Notes under the pieces: generated by a model
What the model was told of the DNA's origin: nothing
Databases searched by the model: none
The model's input: only the letters and a program-made list of their open reading frames with translations
Assembly (NCBI RefSeq): GCF_023273875.1
Contig: NZ_CP096882.1
Span: 2,914,001-2,978,000, forward strand
Source of the DNA: Pseudarthrobacter sp. SSS035
Lineage (GTDB): Bacteria > Actinomycetota > Actinomycetes > Actinomycetales > Micrococcaceae
Direction: 5' to 3'
DNA length: 64,000 nt
Shown here: positions 33,833-41,940 of the stretch, piece by piece
Numbering within the stretch: position 1 is the stretch's first letter
Layout: the number at the start of each line of letters is the position of its first letter
Position numbers and translations under genes: made by a program

Positions 33833-34942
33833 CTACCCGCCCGCGTACTCGGGCAGCCGGCCTTCGCGCATTGCCGCGGCCACCTGGGCGATCCCGCCAT
33901 AGTCCGGGAACACCACCGACGCCCCTCCTGGTGCCGTGCCTACCCCGGCTGTCGGCAGCGTGAGCGAAACAACTGCGTTGGGGTCAATGCCGCGCATGCC
34001 GTAGGCCAGGATCGCGACGCCCACAGGATCAAAGCCCTGGTCCACCGTGAGGTAGCCGGATGCGAAATTCACCAGGGCCCGCACCGCAGTCACGTCATGC
34101 AGGGCGCCGTCGCTGGTGAGCCGGGCGAGGATGGCGCGGAGGAACGTCTGCTGGTTCCTGACCCGCTGGAAGTCGCCGTCGACGAAGGCGTAGCGCTCGC
34201 GGACGAATTCCAGTGCCGCCTGGCCGTCGAGGTGGTTCACCCCCGGTGTGAAGACGTGCTGCGTTTCGTGAGTGGACTGGAACGGCAGGGTGACGTTCAC
34301 GTCAATTCCGCCCAGCCCGTCGGTTAGCGTCTTGAAACCGTGGAAGTCCAGCATGAGGGTGTGGTCGATGTGGGTCCCCATCAGGGACTCCACCGTCCGC
34401 GTGGCCAGCGGGATGCCGCCCACCTGCAAGCTGTCGTTGATCTTGGAGAAGCCGTAGTCGGGGATGCTTACGTACAGGTCCCGCATGAGGGAGACCACGT
34501 GCACACTGCGGCGGTCGGCCGGGATGTGGACCAGCATGAGCGTGTCGGCGCGGTGGTCCTGCGTTTCGCCCGTGGCGGCGGTGTGGGCTGCTTGCTCCCG
34601 GGCGTTCGCGCGGCTGTCACTGCCGATCACCAGGATGTTCATGGGCGCCGCGGGGAGTTCCGCGATGGGTTCGGGTGGCGGGGGAGGGGCCGGTGCCGGG
34701 GGCGGTGGCGGTGTCGTCTCCGACGGAGTGGGGGTGGCGGTGTCAGTGATGGTGGGCACCGGGGCCGCAACTTCCGCGGCAGGCCGGGTGAACAGCAGGG
34801 CTGAAACCGCGACGAAGGCCACCAGCACCAGCGACAGCACCACCGCGATCAAGCGGCGCCGTTTCAGCGCGGCAGGCGCAGCAGGCTCGGGGCCGGAAGG
34901 GGCCGGGCCGATCGGATCAGGACCGCTTGGGGTGCTCGCCAT
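33833..34942 (-). CDS. LytR-CpsA-Psr (LCP) family cell-wall ligase
   Basis: The 369-aa protein has a short Pro-rich cytoplasmic tail, one transmembrane helix (about residues 30-52), a Pro/Thr linker and the extracellular LCP domain. Family blocks are MNILVIGSDSRA, RADTLMLVHIPADRR with VSLMRDLYVSIP, DFHGFKTLTDGLGGI and FVRERYAFVDGDFQRVRNQQ, with the catalytic Arg/Asp residues present. LCP proteins attach teichoic acids or other glycopolymers to peptidoglycan. It is a single gene. Confidence 0.92.
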   Translation of the reverse strand: MASTPSGPDPIGPAPSGPEPAAPAALKRRRLIAVVLSLVLVAFVAVSALLFTRPAAEVAAPVPTITDTATPTPSETTPPPPPAPAPPPPPEPIAELPAAPMNILVIGSDSRANAREQAAHTAATGETQDHRADTLMLVHIPADRRSVHVVSLMRDLYVSIPDYGFSKINDSLQVGGIPLATRTVESLMGTHIDHTLMLDFHGFKTLTDGLGGIDVNVTLPFQSTHETQHVFTPGVNHLDGQAALEFVRERYAFVDGDFQRVRNQQTFLRAILARLTSDGALHDVTAVRALVNFASGYLTVDQGFDPVGVAILAYGMRGIDPNAVVSLTLPTAGVGTAPGGASVVFPDYGGIAQVAAAMREGRLPEYAGG

Positions 34943-35102
34943 GACTTAGTGTCCGCCCTCGGACCCGGTTCCGGCTACAACGCGGAGCGTGTCGTTTCCG
35001 AGCCGTAACGTACGACGGCGGCTCGCCGGGTTCAGTGGGAAGCCCCGCAGTGCGGGGCGGACTAGGCTCTTGGTCAGGAACGGGATATCTGTGGGGGATC
35101 TG

Positions 35103-35492
35103 ATGGAAAATACGAAGCCGATTCTGCTTGTCACCAGCCGGGCGGCCTGGGAGAAGCAGTACGAGCGTTACAGGCGAATGGGCAAGCGGCTGAATACGGT
35201 CCAGGGGCTGCTCTTCATCCCATTCCTGACCAGCCTGCTTTTTCTGGCAGGTGTGCTCTTCCCCCTGGTTGCAGGGGACATTGCGTTTGGCCACCCGGGC
35301 TACTACTGGTACCGCGCGGCAAGCGACACGGCATTGCTGATCGGCGCCATATCCTTCGTGCTCTACGCCGGGAACGGCTTTCTTCACCGGCATTTGGTGC
35401 GCCGGGCTCATCTTGCCTTGGGGCTGAAGGCAGACGGCACGTTCGTGGAAGTGCGTGAAGTTACTCCCGAGGCCGCGCCTGCCCCTCGCTAA
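35103..35492 (+). CDS. Hypothetical membrane protein, two helices
   Basis: The 129-aa protein has a basic N-terminal region (EKQYERYRRMGKRLNT), hydrophobic helices at about residues 35-58 and 75-95, and a polar C-terminus ending PEAAPAPR. I do not recognise a family. ATG 35103 has GGGG 5 bp upstream; GTG 35091 is an alternative. It lies between the divergent LCP gene and the convergent phosphatase gene. Confidence 0.65.
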   Translation: MENTKPILLVTSRAAWEKQYERYRRMGKRLNTVQGLLFIPFLTSLLFLAGVLFPLVAGDIAFGHPGYYWYRAASDTALLIGAISFVLYAGNGFLHRHLVRRAHLALGLKADGTFVEVREVTPEAAPAPR

Positions 35493-35513
35493 CGCCGGCT
35501 TGCCCGGGAGCGT

Positions 35514-36155
35514 TTAGGCGGGAGTGTTCAGGCGCGCATGCCGCAGAATGGAAACGATGGCCGGGGCCAGTTCGTCCTCCATCTGGTGGTAGATCTCGGG
35601 GCTGCGCCGGTAGGGGTCGATGATGTCGTTTTCGGAAGAATCCGCGGGCAGTGACAGGTGCCGGACGGACGCGGCGCGCGCGGGCAGCCCCCGCCAGAAG
35701 GCGGTGTTGGCACTGAGGGGACTGCCGCCGTCGTCCGCTACCGGAACGTTTGCGGCACTGTCCGCACGCTCGTCCAGGACGTCGAGCATGCGGGCAAACT
35801 CGCGGATGGTGAAGGTGCGCTTGAGCAGGGAGGCGTCCAGCTGGAGCACTTCGCCGCGGTGGCCCGAGGTCATGGTGAGGACCAGGTCCACGCCGCGCAG
35901 GATCCTGCTGGTCAGTTGCCGCGAGACGAAACCGTCCGGGTTCCCGCCGAAGGTGCGCACGATGTCGCCGGACAGCGGCTGCATGGGGTCGCCCACCATG
36001 GCCCGCGTTCCGGCGCTGGTGACCTCAAATCCGCCCGGCATTACCTGGTCCAGCCCGGCCTGCAACAGCCTTTCGGCCACGGGAGAACGGCAGATGTTGC
36101 CGGTGCAGACCGTCAGGATCCTCACGGGTGCGGGGGCAGATGCGGGGGATTCCAC
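35514..36155 (-). CDS. Low-molecular-weight protein-tyrosine phosphatase
   Basis: The 213-aa protein has the phosphatase loop C17-TGNIC-R23-S, with the general-acid Asp in the IIDPYRRS segment near the C-terminus. GTG 36155 has GGAAAGAGAAG upstream and is preferred; a TTG at 36212 in the same frame would add 19 residues. In actinobacteria such phosphatases often act with tyrosine kinases in surface polysaccharide export, and the LCP gene nearby fits that, but no kinase is in the window. Its length (longer than the usual 150-160) comes from an extended middle part. Confidence 0.9.
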   Translation of the reverse strand: MESPASAPAPVRILTVCTGNICRSPVAERLLQAGLDQVMPGGFEVTSAGTRAMVGDPMQPLSGDIVRTFGGNPDGFVSRQLTSRILRGVDLVLTMTSGHRGEVLQLDASLLKRTFTIREFARMLDVLDERADSAANVPVADDGGSPLSANTAFWRGLPARAASVRHLSLPADSSENDIIDPYRRSPEIYHQMEDELAPAIVSILRHARLNTPA

Positions 36156-36250
36156 GGAACTTCTCTTTCCAGCCGATGCGCCGGACCCGGTGCGGCCCGT
36201 CGTACCTTTCAACTTAACACGTGCTGGTACCGCCGCCTCAGGGGCTGCTG

Positions 36251-36871
36251 CTAGAGGGTGGCCAGAAGGTCCTTCATTTCCTGGATTTCGGTTTCCTGGG
36301 CGGTCACGATGTCTTTGGCCAGCTGGACCGCTTCGGGGTACTTGCCGTCGGTGCTTTCGGTCTTGGCCATCGTGACGGCGCCTTCGTGGTGGGCGGTCAT
36401 CTGGGTCAGGAACAGCTTGGCCGCTTCAGTGCCCTGGCCTGCACGGAGGGCGGTCATGTCCTCCTGCCCCATCATGCCGGACATGCTGTGCCCGCCAGCC
36501 ATGCCGGAGGGCATTTCGGTGGGCTGGTTCCAGCTCTTGAGCCAGGCGGTCATTTTCTCGATTTCGGGTCCCTGGGCAGCTTTGATTCTGGTGGCCAGGC
36601 CGGTCACCGTCGCGGGGATGCCTTCCTTCTCCAGCATCAGGTCCGACATTTCCACGGCCTGGGCGTGGTGCCGGATCATCAGCTGTGCGAATACGGCGTC
36701 GGCTTCATTGAACTCGGCAGCTGCCGGCGCGGAGCTGGAGGGCATTCCGGAGCCGCCGTGGGTCATGCCCGGCATGCCGGTTCCTTCGGAACCGGCGGAA
36801 CCGGTGGAGCAGCCGGCCAGGGCAATCGCTGCGGCGATGGTAAGGGCGGACAAGGTCAGGGTTTTTTTCAT
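36251..36871 (-). CDS. DUF305 lipoprotein of the copper operon
   Basis: The 206-aa protein has a lipoprotein signal with lipobox LAGC (near residues 18-21), then a Met/Gly/His-rich stretch and a helical DUF305 domain with HHAQAVEMSDLML and MTAHHEGAVTMAK His motifs. DUF305 proteins are ferritin-like helical bundles common in metal-resistance loci. Anchored outside the membrane, it may bind copper. It is the last gene of the minus-strand copper operon. Confidence 0.88.
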   Translation of the reverse strand: MKKTLTLSALTIAAAIALAGCSTGSAGSEGTGMPGMTHGGSGMPSSSAPAAAEFNEADAVFAQLMIRHHAQAVEMSDLMLEKEGIPATVTGLATRIKAAQGPEIEKMTAWLKSWNQPTEMPSGMAGGHSMSGMMGQEDMTALRAGQGTEAAKLFLTQMTAHHEGAVTMAKTESTDGKYPEAVQLAKDIVTAQETEIQEMKDLLATL

Positions 36872-36974
36872 GAGAATCAGGGTCCTTCGGAAGGATCAGC
36901 AGGCGTCTGGCGCCGTTGCGGATGTGTGCGGTGTGGGTGTGGGGGCGCCGGGCAGGACGCGGCGCAGGGCAGTT

Positions 36975-37436
36975 CTACGTCCGGCTGACGCAGAGGTCGC
37001 CGGGGGAAGGACTGCCCGGCAGATAGGAATAGCTGTCGGTGGCCAGGGCTGTGGCGGTGACGTCAAGGGCAGGGAACGGCGTGGTGCCGGGCAGCGGCGC
37101 CGACAGGGAGGTATTGGCCGGGGACAGGACGCAGGCCGCGTCCATGCCCGCCATCGCCGGGCAGCTGCCGGGAGTCGTGCAGGGAGACACCGTCCCGGAC
37201 ACCGGTGCCGCTGGATCCAGCGGTGCCGCCGGCCTATCGGCGTTGGGGGACTGGGCGGCCGTATGCCCTCCGTGGCCGGTGTGGGGCCCCTGGATCTGCG
37301 TCAGGGTCATGTCCGTGCCGACCAAGAAAGCCGTGGGCATGATGGTGTGGGCGCCTGACATGATGTGCATCCCGAAAATCCCGGCGATGACAGCCAGTAG
37401 CCCGGTCAGCAGCACTGCACGGTGGAGGATCCCCAT
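36975..37436 (-). CDS. DUF6153-like membrane-anchored protein
   Basis: The 153-aa protein has a hydrophobic N-terminal helix (residues 6-26), a His-rich segment (GPHTGHGGHTAA), and a Cys/Met-containing middle (CTTPGSCPAMAGMDAACVL), as in the family I recall as DUF6153. His, Met and Cys residues suggest copper or other metal binding at the outer membrane face. It begins 4 bp after the ATPase stop, so it is in the same operon. Confidence 0.75.
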   Translation of the reverse strand: MGILHRAVLLTGLLAVIAGIFGMHIMSGAHTIMPTAFLVGTDMTLTQIQGPHTGHGGHTAAQSPNADRPAAPLDPAAPVSGTVSPCTTPGSCPAMAGMDAACVLSPANTSLSAPLPGTTPFPALDVTATALATDSYSYLPGSPSPGDLCVSRT

Positions 37437-37440
37437 GGTT

Positions 37441-39594
37441 CTAACGTACCTGTGCGGGATTGAGTTTCACGCGGCGCAGCAGCTGGGCGTTCAACGCCAC
37501 CACGATGGTGGACACTGACATCAGCACGGCGCCGGCCGCGGGGGACAGCACCACCCCGGCGAAGGCCAGCACGCCCGCGGCCAACGGGACGGACAGGACG
37601 TTGTAGCCGGTGGCCCAGATCAGGTTCTGCCACATCTTCCGGTAGCTGGCCCGCGACAGGTCCACCATGGACAGCACCGCGCGGGGGTCATTGCCGGCCA
37701 GGACCACACCTGCTGATTCCATCGCCACGTCCGTGCCGGCGCCGATCGCGATGCCGACTTCAGCCCTGGCCAGCGCCGGGGAGTCGTTGACGCCGTCGCC
37801 CACCATCGCCACTTTCAGCCCGCGGCCCTGGAGCTCGGCGACCTTCTTGTCCTTGTCCGCCGGAAGGACTTCGGCGAAAACCTCGTCAATGTTCAGCTCT
37901 TCGGCGACGGCCTGGGCCACCTGGCGGGCGTCACCGGTGATCATGGCAACCTTAATGCCCCGGTTCTGCAGGGCCGCCACGGCCTGGCGGGATTCCGGTC
38001 GGATGGCGTCTTCGAGGCTGACGGCTCCGAGGATAGTGTTCCCGTCGATCACGTGCAGGACGGCCGCGCCGCGCTCCATCCAGGTTCGGGTGGAGCGGGC
38101 CAGCGGTTCAGGCTCGACGGCGCCGAGCTCGCGCAGGAGCGCGGGCCCGCCGACGTGAACTGTCCGTCCGTCGATGGTGGCCCGGACGCCGCGGCCGGTG
38201 AGGGACGAGAATCCGGTGGCATCGGGGATGGTCACGGTCCGCCGGCGGGCGGCACGGACGATGGCCCGTGCGACGGGGTGTTCGCTGTCGGATTCCACCG
38301 CCGCGGCTAGGGCCAGCAGGCGGTCAGTATCCCCGCCCGCAACGGCGGCGATGTCCTTCAGATCCGGTTCGCCCGTGGTCAGGGTCCCGGTTTTGTCGAA
38401 GAGCACGACGTCGATGGTCCGCATGCGTTCCAGGGCCATCCGGTTCTTGATCAGCACCCCCGCCCGCGCGGCCTGTTCCGTGGAGATCGCGATGACCAGT
38501 GGGATGGCCAGGCCCAGGGCGTGCGGGCAGGCGATGACCAGGACAGTGACGGTGCGGGTGACGGCCTCCGGGACGCTGCCCAGCAGCGCCCAGACGATGA
38601 ACGTGATGAGGCCCGCGCCGGCCGCGAAGTAGAACAGGAACGCCGCGGCACGGTCGGCCAGCGCCTGGGCCCTGGACGAGGATGCCTGCGCCTCGGCCAC
38701 CAGGCGTTGGATGCCGGCCAGCGCGGTGTTTTCCCCGACGGCGGTCACCTGGACCCGGACGGTGTTGTCTGTCGCGACGGTACCGGCCACCACGGAGTCC
38801 CCTGGAGCGCGGGGCACGGTTTTGGATTCGCCGGTGATCATGGACTCGTCGAACTCAGCCTGCCCGTCCACGACGGTGCCGTCGGCGGGCATACGGGCGC
38901 CGGATCGGACCAGGACGATGTCGCCTTCACGAAGTTCGGAGACGGGTACGGTCTCCGTGCCAGCGTCGGTGATGCGGTCTGCTTCATCCGGGAGCAGGGC
39001 CGCGAGGGCGTCCAGGGCGCCCTGCGCGGAACCGAGGGCCCGCATTTCGATCCAGTGGCCCAGCAGCATGATCGCGACCAGAAGCGCCAGTTCCCACCAG
39101 AAGTCCAGGTCGAACCCGCCGATGCCTAAGGTGGTGACCCAGGACGCGGCAAAGGCCACGGTGATGGCCATGGCGATCAGCAGCATCATCCCCGGCTGAC
39201 GGTTCTTCAACTCCTGGACGCCGCCTTTGAGGAATGGCTGTCCTCCGTAGAGGAAAATCACCGTTCCCAGCACAGCCGGGATCCAAGTTGAGCCGGGGAA
39301 TGCCGGTGGCATGTAGCCAAGCAGGTGGCCCACCATCGGGCTGAAGTAGACCACCGGCACGGACAGGACCAGGGTGAGCCAGAACCTGTTCTTGAACATG
39401 GCGGTGCTGTGCCCGGCGTGCTGCCCGTGGCTGTGGACTGCATGGTCATCGTCGTGAGCACCATGCTGCTGGTGGGCGTGTCCGGCGTGATCTGTGGGCG
39501 GGCTTGCCACCGACGTAGCCTGGCCCGGTAGGGTCTGCGGTGCCTGGTGGCCGGCGTGGTCTTCCCCGCCGTGGTGTTCGTGGTGATTTTCCAT
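37441..39594 (-). CDS. copB: Copper-translocating P-type ATPase, CopB-like (CPH type)
   Basis: The 717-aa P1B ATPase has the phosphorylation site DKTGT (D400), the membrane metal-site motif C356-P-H358, the SEHP motif of the nucleotide domain, the TGES actuator motif and GDGVNDSPAL. Eight membrane helices are expected. The N-terminus is a long His-rich tail (HGEDHAGH, HDDDHAVHSHGQHAGH) instead of CxxC domains, as in the CPH-type CopB group, which exports copper (Cu(II) or Cu(I)) from the cytoplasm. The second gene of the copper operon. Confidence 0.93.
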   Translation of the reverse strand: MENHHEHHGGEDHAGHQAPQTLPGQATSVASPPTDHAGHAHQQHGAHDDDHAVHSHGQHAGHSTAMFKNRFWLTLVLSVPVVYFSPMVGHLLGYMPPAFPGSTWIPAVLGTVIFLYGGQPFLKGGVQELKNRQPGMMLLIAMAITVAFAASWVTTLGIGGFDLDFWWELALLVAIMLLGHWIEMRALGSAQGALDALAALLPDEADRITDAGTETVPVSELREGDIVLVRSGARMPADGTVVDGQAEFDESMITGESKTVPRAPGDSVVAGTVATDNTVRVQVTAVGENTALAGIQRLVAEAQASSSRAQALADRAAAFLFYFAAGAGLITFIVWALLGSVPEAVTRTVTVLVIACPHALGLAIPLVIAISTEQAARAGVLIKNRMALERMRTIDVVLFDKTGTLTTGEPDLKDIAAVAGGDTDRLLALAAAVESDSEHPVARAIVRAARRRTVTIPDATGFSSLTGRGVRATIDGRTVHVGGPALLRELGAVEPEPLARSTRTWMERGAAVLHVIDGNTILGAVSLEDAIRPESRQAVAALQNRGIKVAMITGDARQVAQAVAEELNIDEVFAEVLPADKDKKVAELQGRGLKVAMVGDGVNDSPALARAEVGIAIGAGTDVAMESAGVVLAGNDPRAVLSMVDLSRASYRKMWQNLIWATGYNVLSVPLAAGVLAFAGVVLSPAAGAVLMSVSTIVVALNAQLLRRVKLNPAQVR

Positions 39595-39662
39595 TATTGC
39601 CCTCCGGTGTGGAAGTGTTCCCTGACGGCGTCAGCAAAGGTGTCCTCAGGGCTGGAGGTGGA

Positions 39663-39977
39663 CTATCTGCCGCTGAGGCTGTACCCGGCGGCGGTGACGG
39701 CGTACCGGACGGATGCCTCCGTGTGGGGTCCGGAGACGCTCAGGCGTGAGGTCCCTCCGGCGACAAGTCCGACGGAGGCCGACGTCACGCCGTCGAGCGC
39801 GGTGACTGCCTTTTCAACGGTCTGGACACAGTGCCCGCACGTCAGGCCGTTGACGGAGTAGTCCGTCCCTTCTGCCTGGGGTGACGGCTGCTCCGTCGAA
39901 GGGGTGGAGCAGCAGCTACACCCTGCGTTTTCAGCTGCAACGATGGGCAGTTCGGTCCGAATCACGGATGCACGCAT
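39663..39977 (-). CDS. Copper chaperone with HMA domain and extra Cys cluster
   Basis: The 104-aa protein has a C-terminal heavy-metal-associated domain with GLTCGHC (the MxCxxC-type loop, here with Thr for Met) and ends AGYSLSGR. Before it is an unusual Cys-rich motif, AENAGCSCCSTP. It is likely to carry Cu(I) to the ATPase. ATG 39977 follows AAGGAC; a longer frame to 40130 would run over the operator and is rejected. First gene of the operon. Confidence 0.85.
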   Translation of the reverse strand: MRASVIRTELPIVAAENAGCSCCSTPSTEQPSPQAEGTDYSVNGLTCGHCVQTVEKAVTALDGVTSASVGLVAGGTSRLSVSGPHTEASVRYAVTAAGYSLSGR

Positions 39978-40089
39978 ATCAGTTCTGTCCTTTGCAAGAG
40001 AGGTCGTGATGAGGTGCTGGGGTTGAACGGCTGTGAGGGCCGGAATCGCGCTGGCCTGGACAAACCACTTCACTGGCAACACCCCGAGA

Positions 40090-40106
40090 ATACCCCCATG
40101 GGGTAT
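40090..40106. promoter_or_regulatory. CsoR-type copper operator
   Basis: ATACCCC-CAT-GGGGTAT is a 7-3-7 palindrome of the kind bound by the copper repressor CsoR. It lies 113 bp upstream of the chaperone start on the minus strand, also 32 bp from the end of the arsR gene. No csoR gene is in the window. Confidence 0.8.
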
Positions 40107-40137
40107 ATCTTGCAATGTGCCGATGCCCACACTTCAG

Positions 40138-40497
40138 TCAGCCGTGGCTGGGTTCCCCGGTGACGGTGTGGTCGGCGTGGTTCAAGCCTTCCAGGACAAG
40201 CCGGGCCAGGTGGCCGTCCGCGATGCTGTAGACCACCCTGCGGCTGACCTTTTGCGTGCTGACGAGGCCGCTGAAGCGGAGTTTGGCGAGGTGCTGGCTG
40301 ACTGAGGTCCGGGAGGCTCCGGTGCGTTCCACCAGGGTGGTGACGTCCGCCGGTTCCTGTGTCAGGAGCCAGAGAACGTGCAGGCGGGTGGGATCGGAGA
40401 GCATCCGGAACGTGGCCGTCGCGGCATCCAGCCGGCGGGCATCGGGGAGCCTGGGGTGGTGAAGGCTCGGTGTGTTGACGCCCTGGGCCTCTTGCAC
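40138..40497 (-). CDS. ArsR/SmtB-family metal-responsive regulator
   Basis: The 119-aa winged-helix protein has FRMLSDPTRLHVLWLL, the recognition helix segment RTGASRTSVSQHLAKLRFSG, and a C-terminal helix with His residues (GLNHADH, then EPSHG). There is no CxC in the DNA-binding helix, so metal sensing would be at the dimer-interface alpha5 helix, as in NmtR/KmtR or CzrA types (Ni, Co, Zn). The GTG start is 4 bp after the MFS stop. It probably controls the MFS gene upstream. Confidence 0.88.
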   Translation of the reverse strand: MQEAQGVNTPSLHHPRLPDARRLDAATATFRMLSDPTRLHVLWLLTQEPADVTTLVERTGASRTSVSQHLAKLRFSGLVSTQKVSRRVVYSIADGHLARLVLEGLNHADHTVTGEPSHG

Positions 40498-40501
40498 CGG
40501 A

Positions 40502-41731
40502 TCACCCTTTCCTGATGGCCGGTTCTGAGCCGGTTCTGGAGGCAGCCGGCCAGAATTTCAGGGCCGCTGCTGTACTGATCATAGCCACCACAGCCAGGAC
40601 TGCTGCGGCCGCGGGCTGGCCAGCGGACGCGCCGATCCAGCCAGCTACAGGGTAAGTGATGATGAAGCACGCGTGGGAGAGGGAGAACTGCGCGGTGAAG
40701 ATGTAGGTCCGGGTGCTTTCCGATGCGGAGCGGCGCAGCAGCCGGGCCGAAGGGGTGCTGATCATCGAGGTCCCGGCCCCCAGAGCAACCCAGAGCCCCA
40801 GCAGCATGAGCCACGGCCCGGCTGTCGCCAGCAGGGCAAACGTGCCGGCGAGGCCAATGCCAATCAGCGCAGCTCCGGACATCATCAACGAACGGTCGGC
40901 TATTCGGTCCAGCGCCCTGGGTGCGCTGAGCGCGACAGCCATCGAGCCGGCGCCGTAACAGGCCAGGGCGATGGCGACGTCGGCGTTGGAACCTGCGAAC
41001 AGGTCCCGGGCATATACCACCGTGTTGACCAGCACCAGGGCTGTAGCGGCCGCAACGGCCAGATTCAAAGCGAGGAGGCCGCGCAGTTCCGGCGTCTTCG
41101 CAAAGATCCGTGCACCGAGCGTGGTCCGCCGCCAGAGTGATCCTTCCTGACGGGCTGCCGGTGTTGCAGGCAGTCTGGTGGTCACCACCAAGGCCGCGGA
41201 GAACATAAAGCCTGCCACGGTGCCGAGGAAAAGTTCGTGGAAGGAAAGTACAGACAGCAGTCCTGCGGCCAGGGCCGGACTGACCAGGGATTCCAGGTCA
41301 TAGGCGAGCCGGGAGAGTGACAAGGCCCGCGTGTACTGCCGTTCATCGGGAAGCACAGCCGGGATCAGGGACTGGAAGGCGGGCGTGAACGTAGCGGAGG
41401 CGCTCTGCAGGACAAAGACCAGCATATAGATTTGCCAGGCCTGATCCACCGCGGGGAGCATCAGGGCGATTCCTCCACGGATCAGGTCCGCGGCAACCAG
41501 GACCGGCTTTTTTGGCAGCTTTTCCACCAGTGCCGCCATGACGGGCGCGACGAAGACGTAGGCCAGCATTTTTATGGTCAGCGCTGTCCCGAGCACGGCC
41601 CCGGCCTGCGCTCCTGCAAGGTCGAACGCCAGCAGTCCGAGGGCCACAGTCAGCAAACCGGTCCCCAGCAACGCAACAATCTGGGCAGAGAAGAGCTTCC
41701 GGTAGGCGCGGACGGCCAGAACTTCAATCAT
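40502..41731 (-). CDS. MFS efflux transporter
   Basis: The 409-aa protein has about 12 hydrophobic segments and the MFS layout (SAQIVALLGTGLLTVALGLL, EKLPKKPVLVAADLIRGG as the loop 2-3 motif). Coupling with an ArsR gene suggests metal-ion export, similar to ArsR-linked MFS pumps. A drug or other substrate is possible. GGGGAATCCTC precedes the ATG. It is divergent from the DUF6421-like gene across 209 bp. Confidence 0.87.
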   Translation of the reverse strand: MIEVLAVRAYRKLFSAQIVALLGTGLLTVALGLLAFDLAGAQAGAVLGTALTIKMLAYVFVAPVMAALVEKLPKKPVLVAADLIRGGIALMLPAVDQAWQIYMLVFVLQSASATFTPAFQSLIPAVLPDERQYTRALSLSRLAYDLESLVSPALAAGLLSVLSFHELFLGTVAGFMFSAALVVTTRLPATPAARQEGSLWRRTTLGARIFAKTPELRGLLALNLAVAAATALVLVNTVVYARDLFAGSNADVAIALACYGAGSMAVALSAPRALDRIADRSLMMSGAALIGIGLAGTFALLATAGPWLMLLGLWVALGAGTSMISTPSARLLRRSASESTRTYIFTAQFSLSHACFIITYPVAGWIGASAGQPAAAAVLAVVAMISTAAALKFWPAASRTGSEPAIRKG

Positions 41732-41756
41732 GAGGATTCCCCAATCGAAACAACAT

Positions 41757-41772
41757 GTGCGTACTTATGCAC
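41757..41772. promoter_or_regulatory. Small palindrome upstream of the MFS-arsR operon
   Basis: GTGC-GTACTTAT-GCAC lies 26 bp before the MFS start and is a plausible ArsR operator, as these regulators bind short imperfect palindromes near the promoter. Confidence 0.4.
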
Positions 41773-41852
41773 CTATTGTAGACACGACGCCGGGAGGTCT
41801 ATGACAGGAAATTCTTGGCCACCAGCTCTATTTCCCGGATGTAGGCTAAGAC

Positions 41853-41880
41853 TTGCTTACTGTGTACGTGTTTTTAGATA
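41853..41880 (+). promoter_or_regulatory. Probable promoter of the DUF6421-like/SDR genes
   Basis: TTGCTT (41853-41858), a 16-bp spacer and TAGATA (41875-41880) lie 60 bp upstream of the ATG. The patch is clearly AT-rich against its surroundings. Confidence 0.45.
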
Positions 41881-41940
41881 AAGGTGTCTTTCTGTTCACT
41901 AGTGTTACGCGGGTCACAGAGAAGGAAGGACGCCGTAGCA

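Noticed and set aside
39663..40130. Longer start for the copper chaperone at 40130
   Set aside because: It would put the CsoR-type operator and its promoter region inside the coding sequence; ATG 39977 has a ribosome site.
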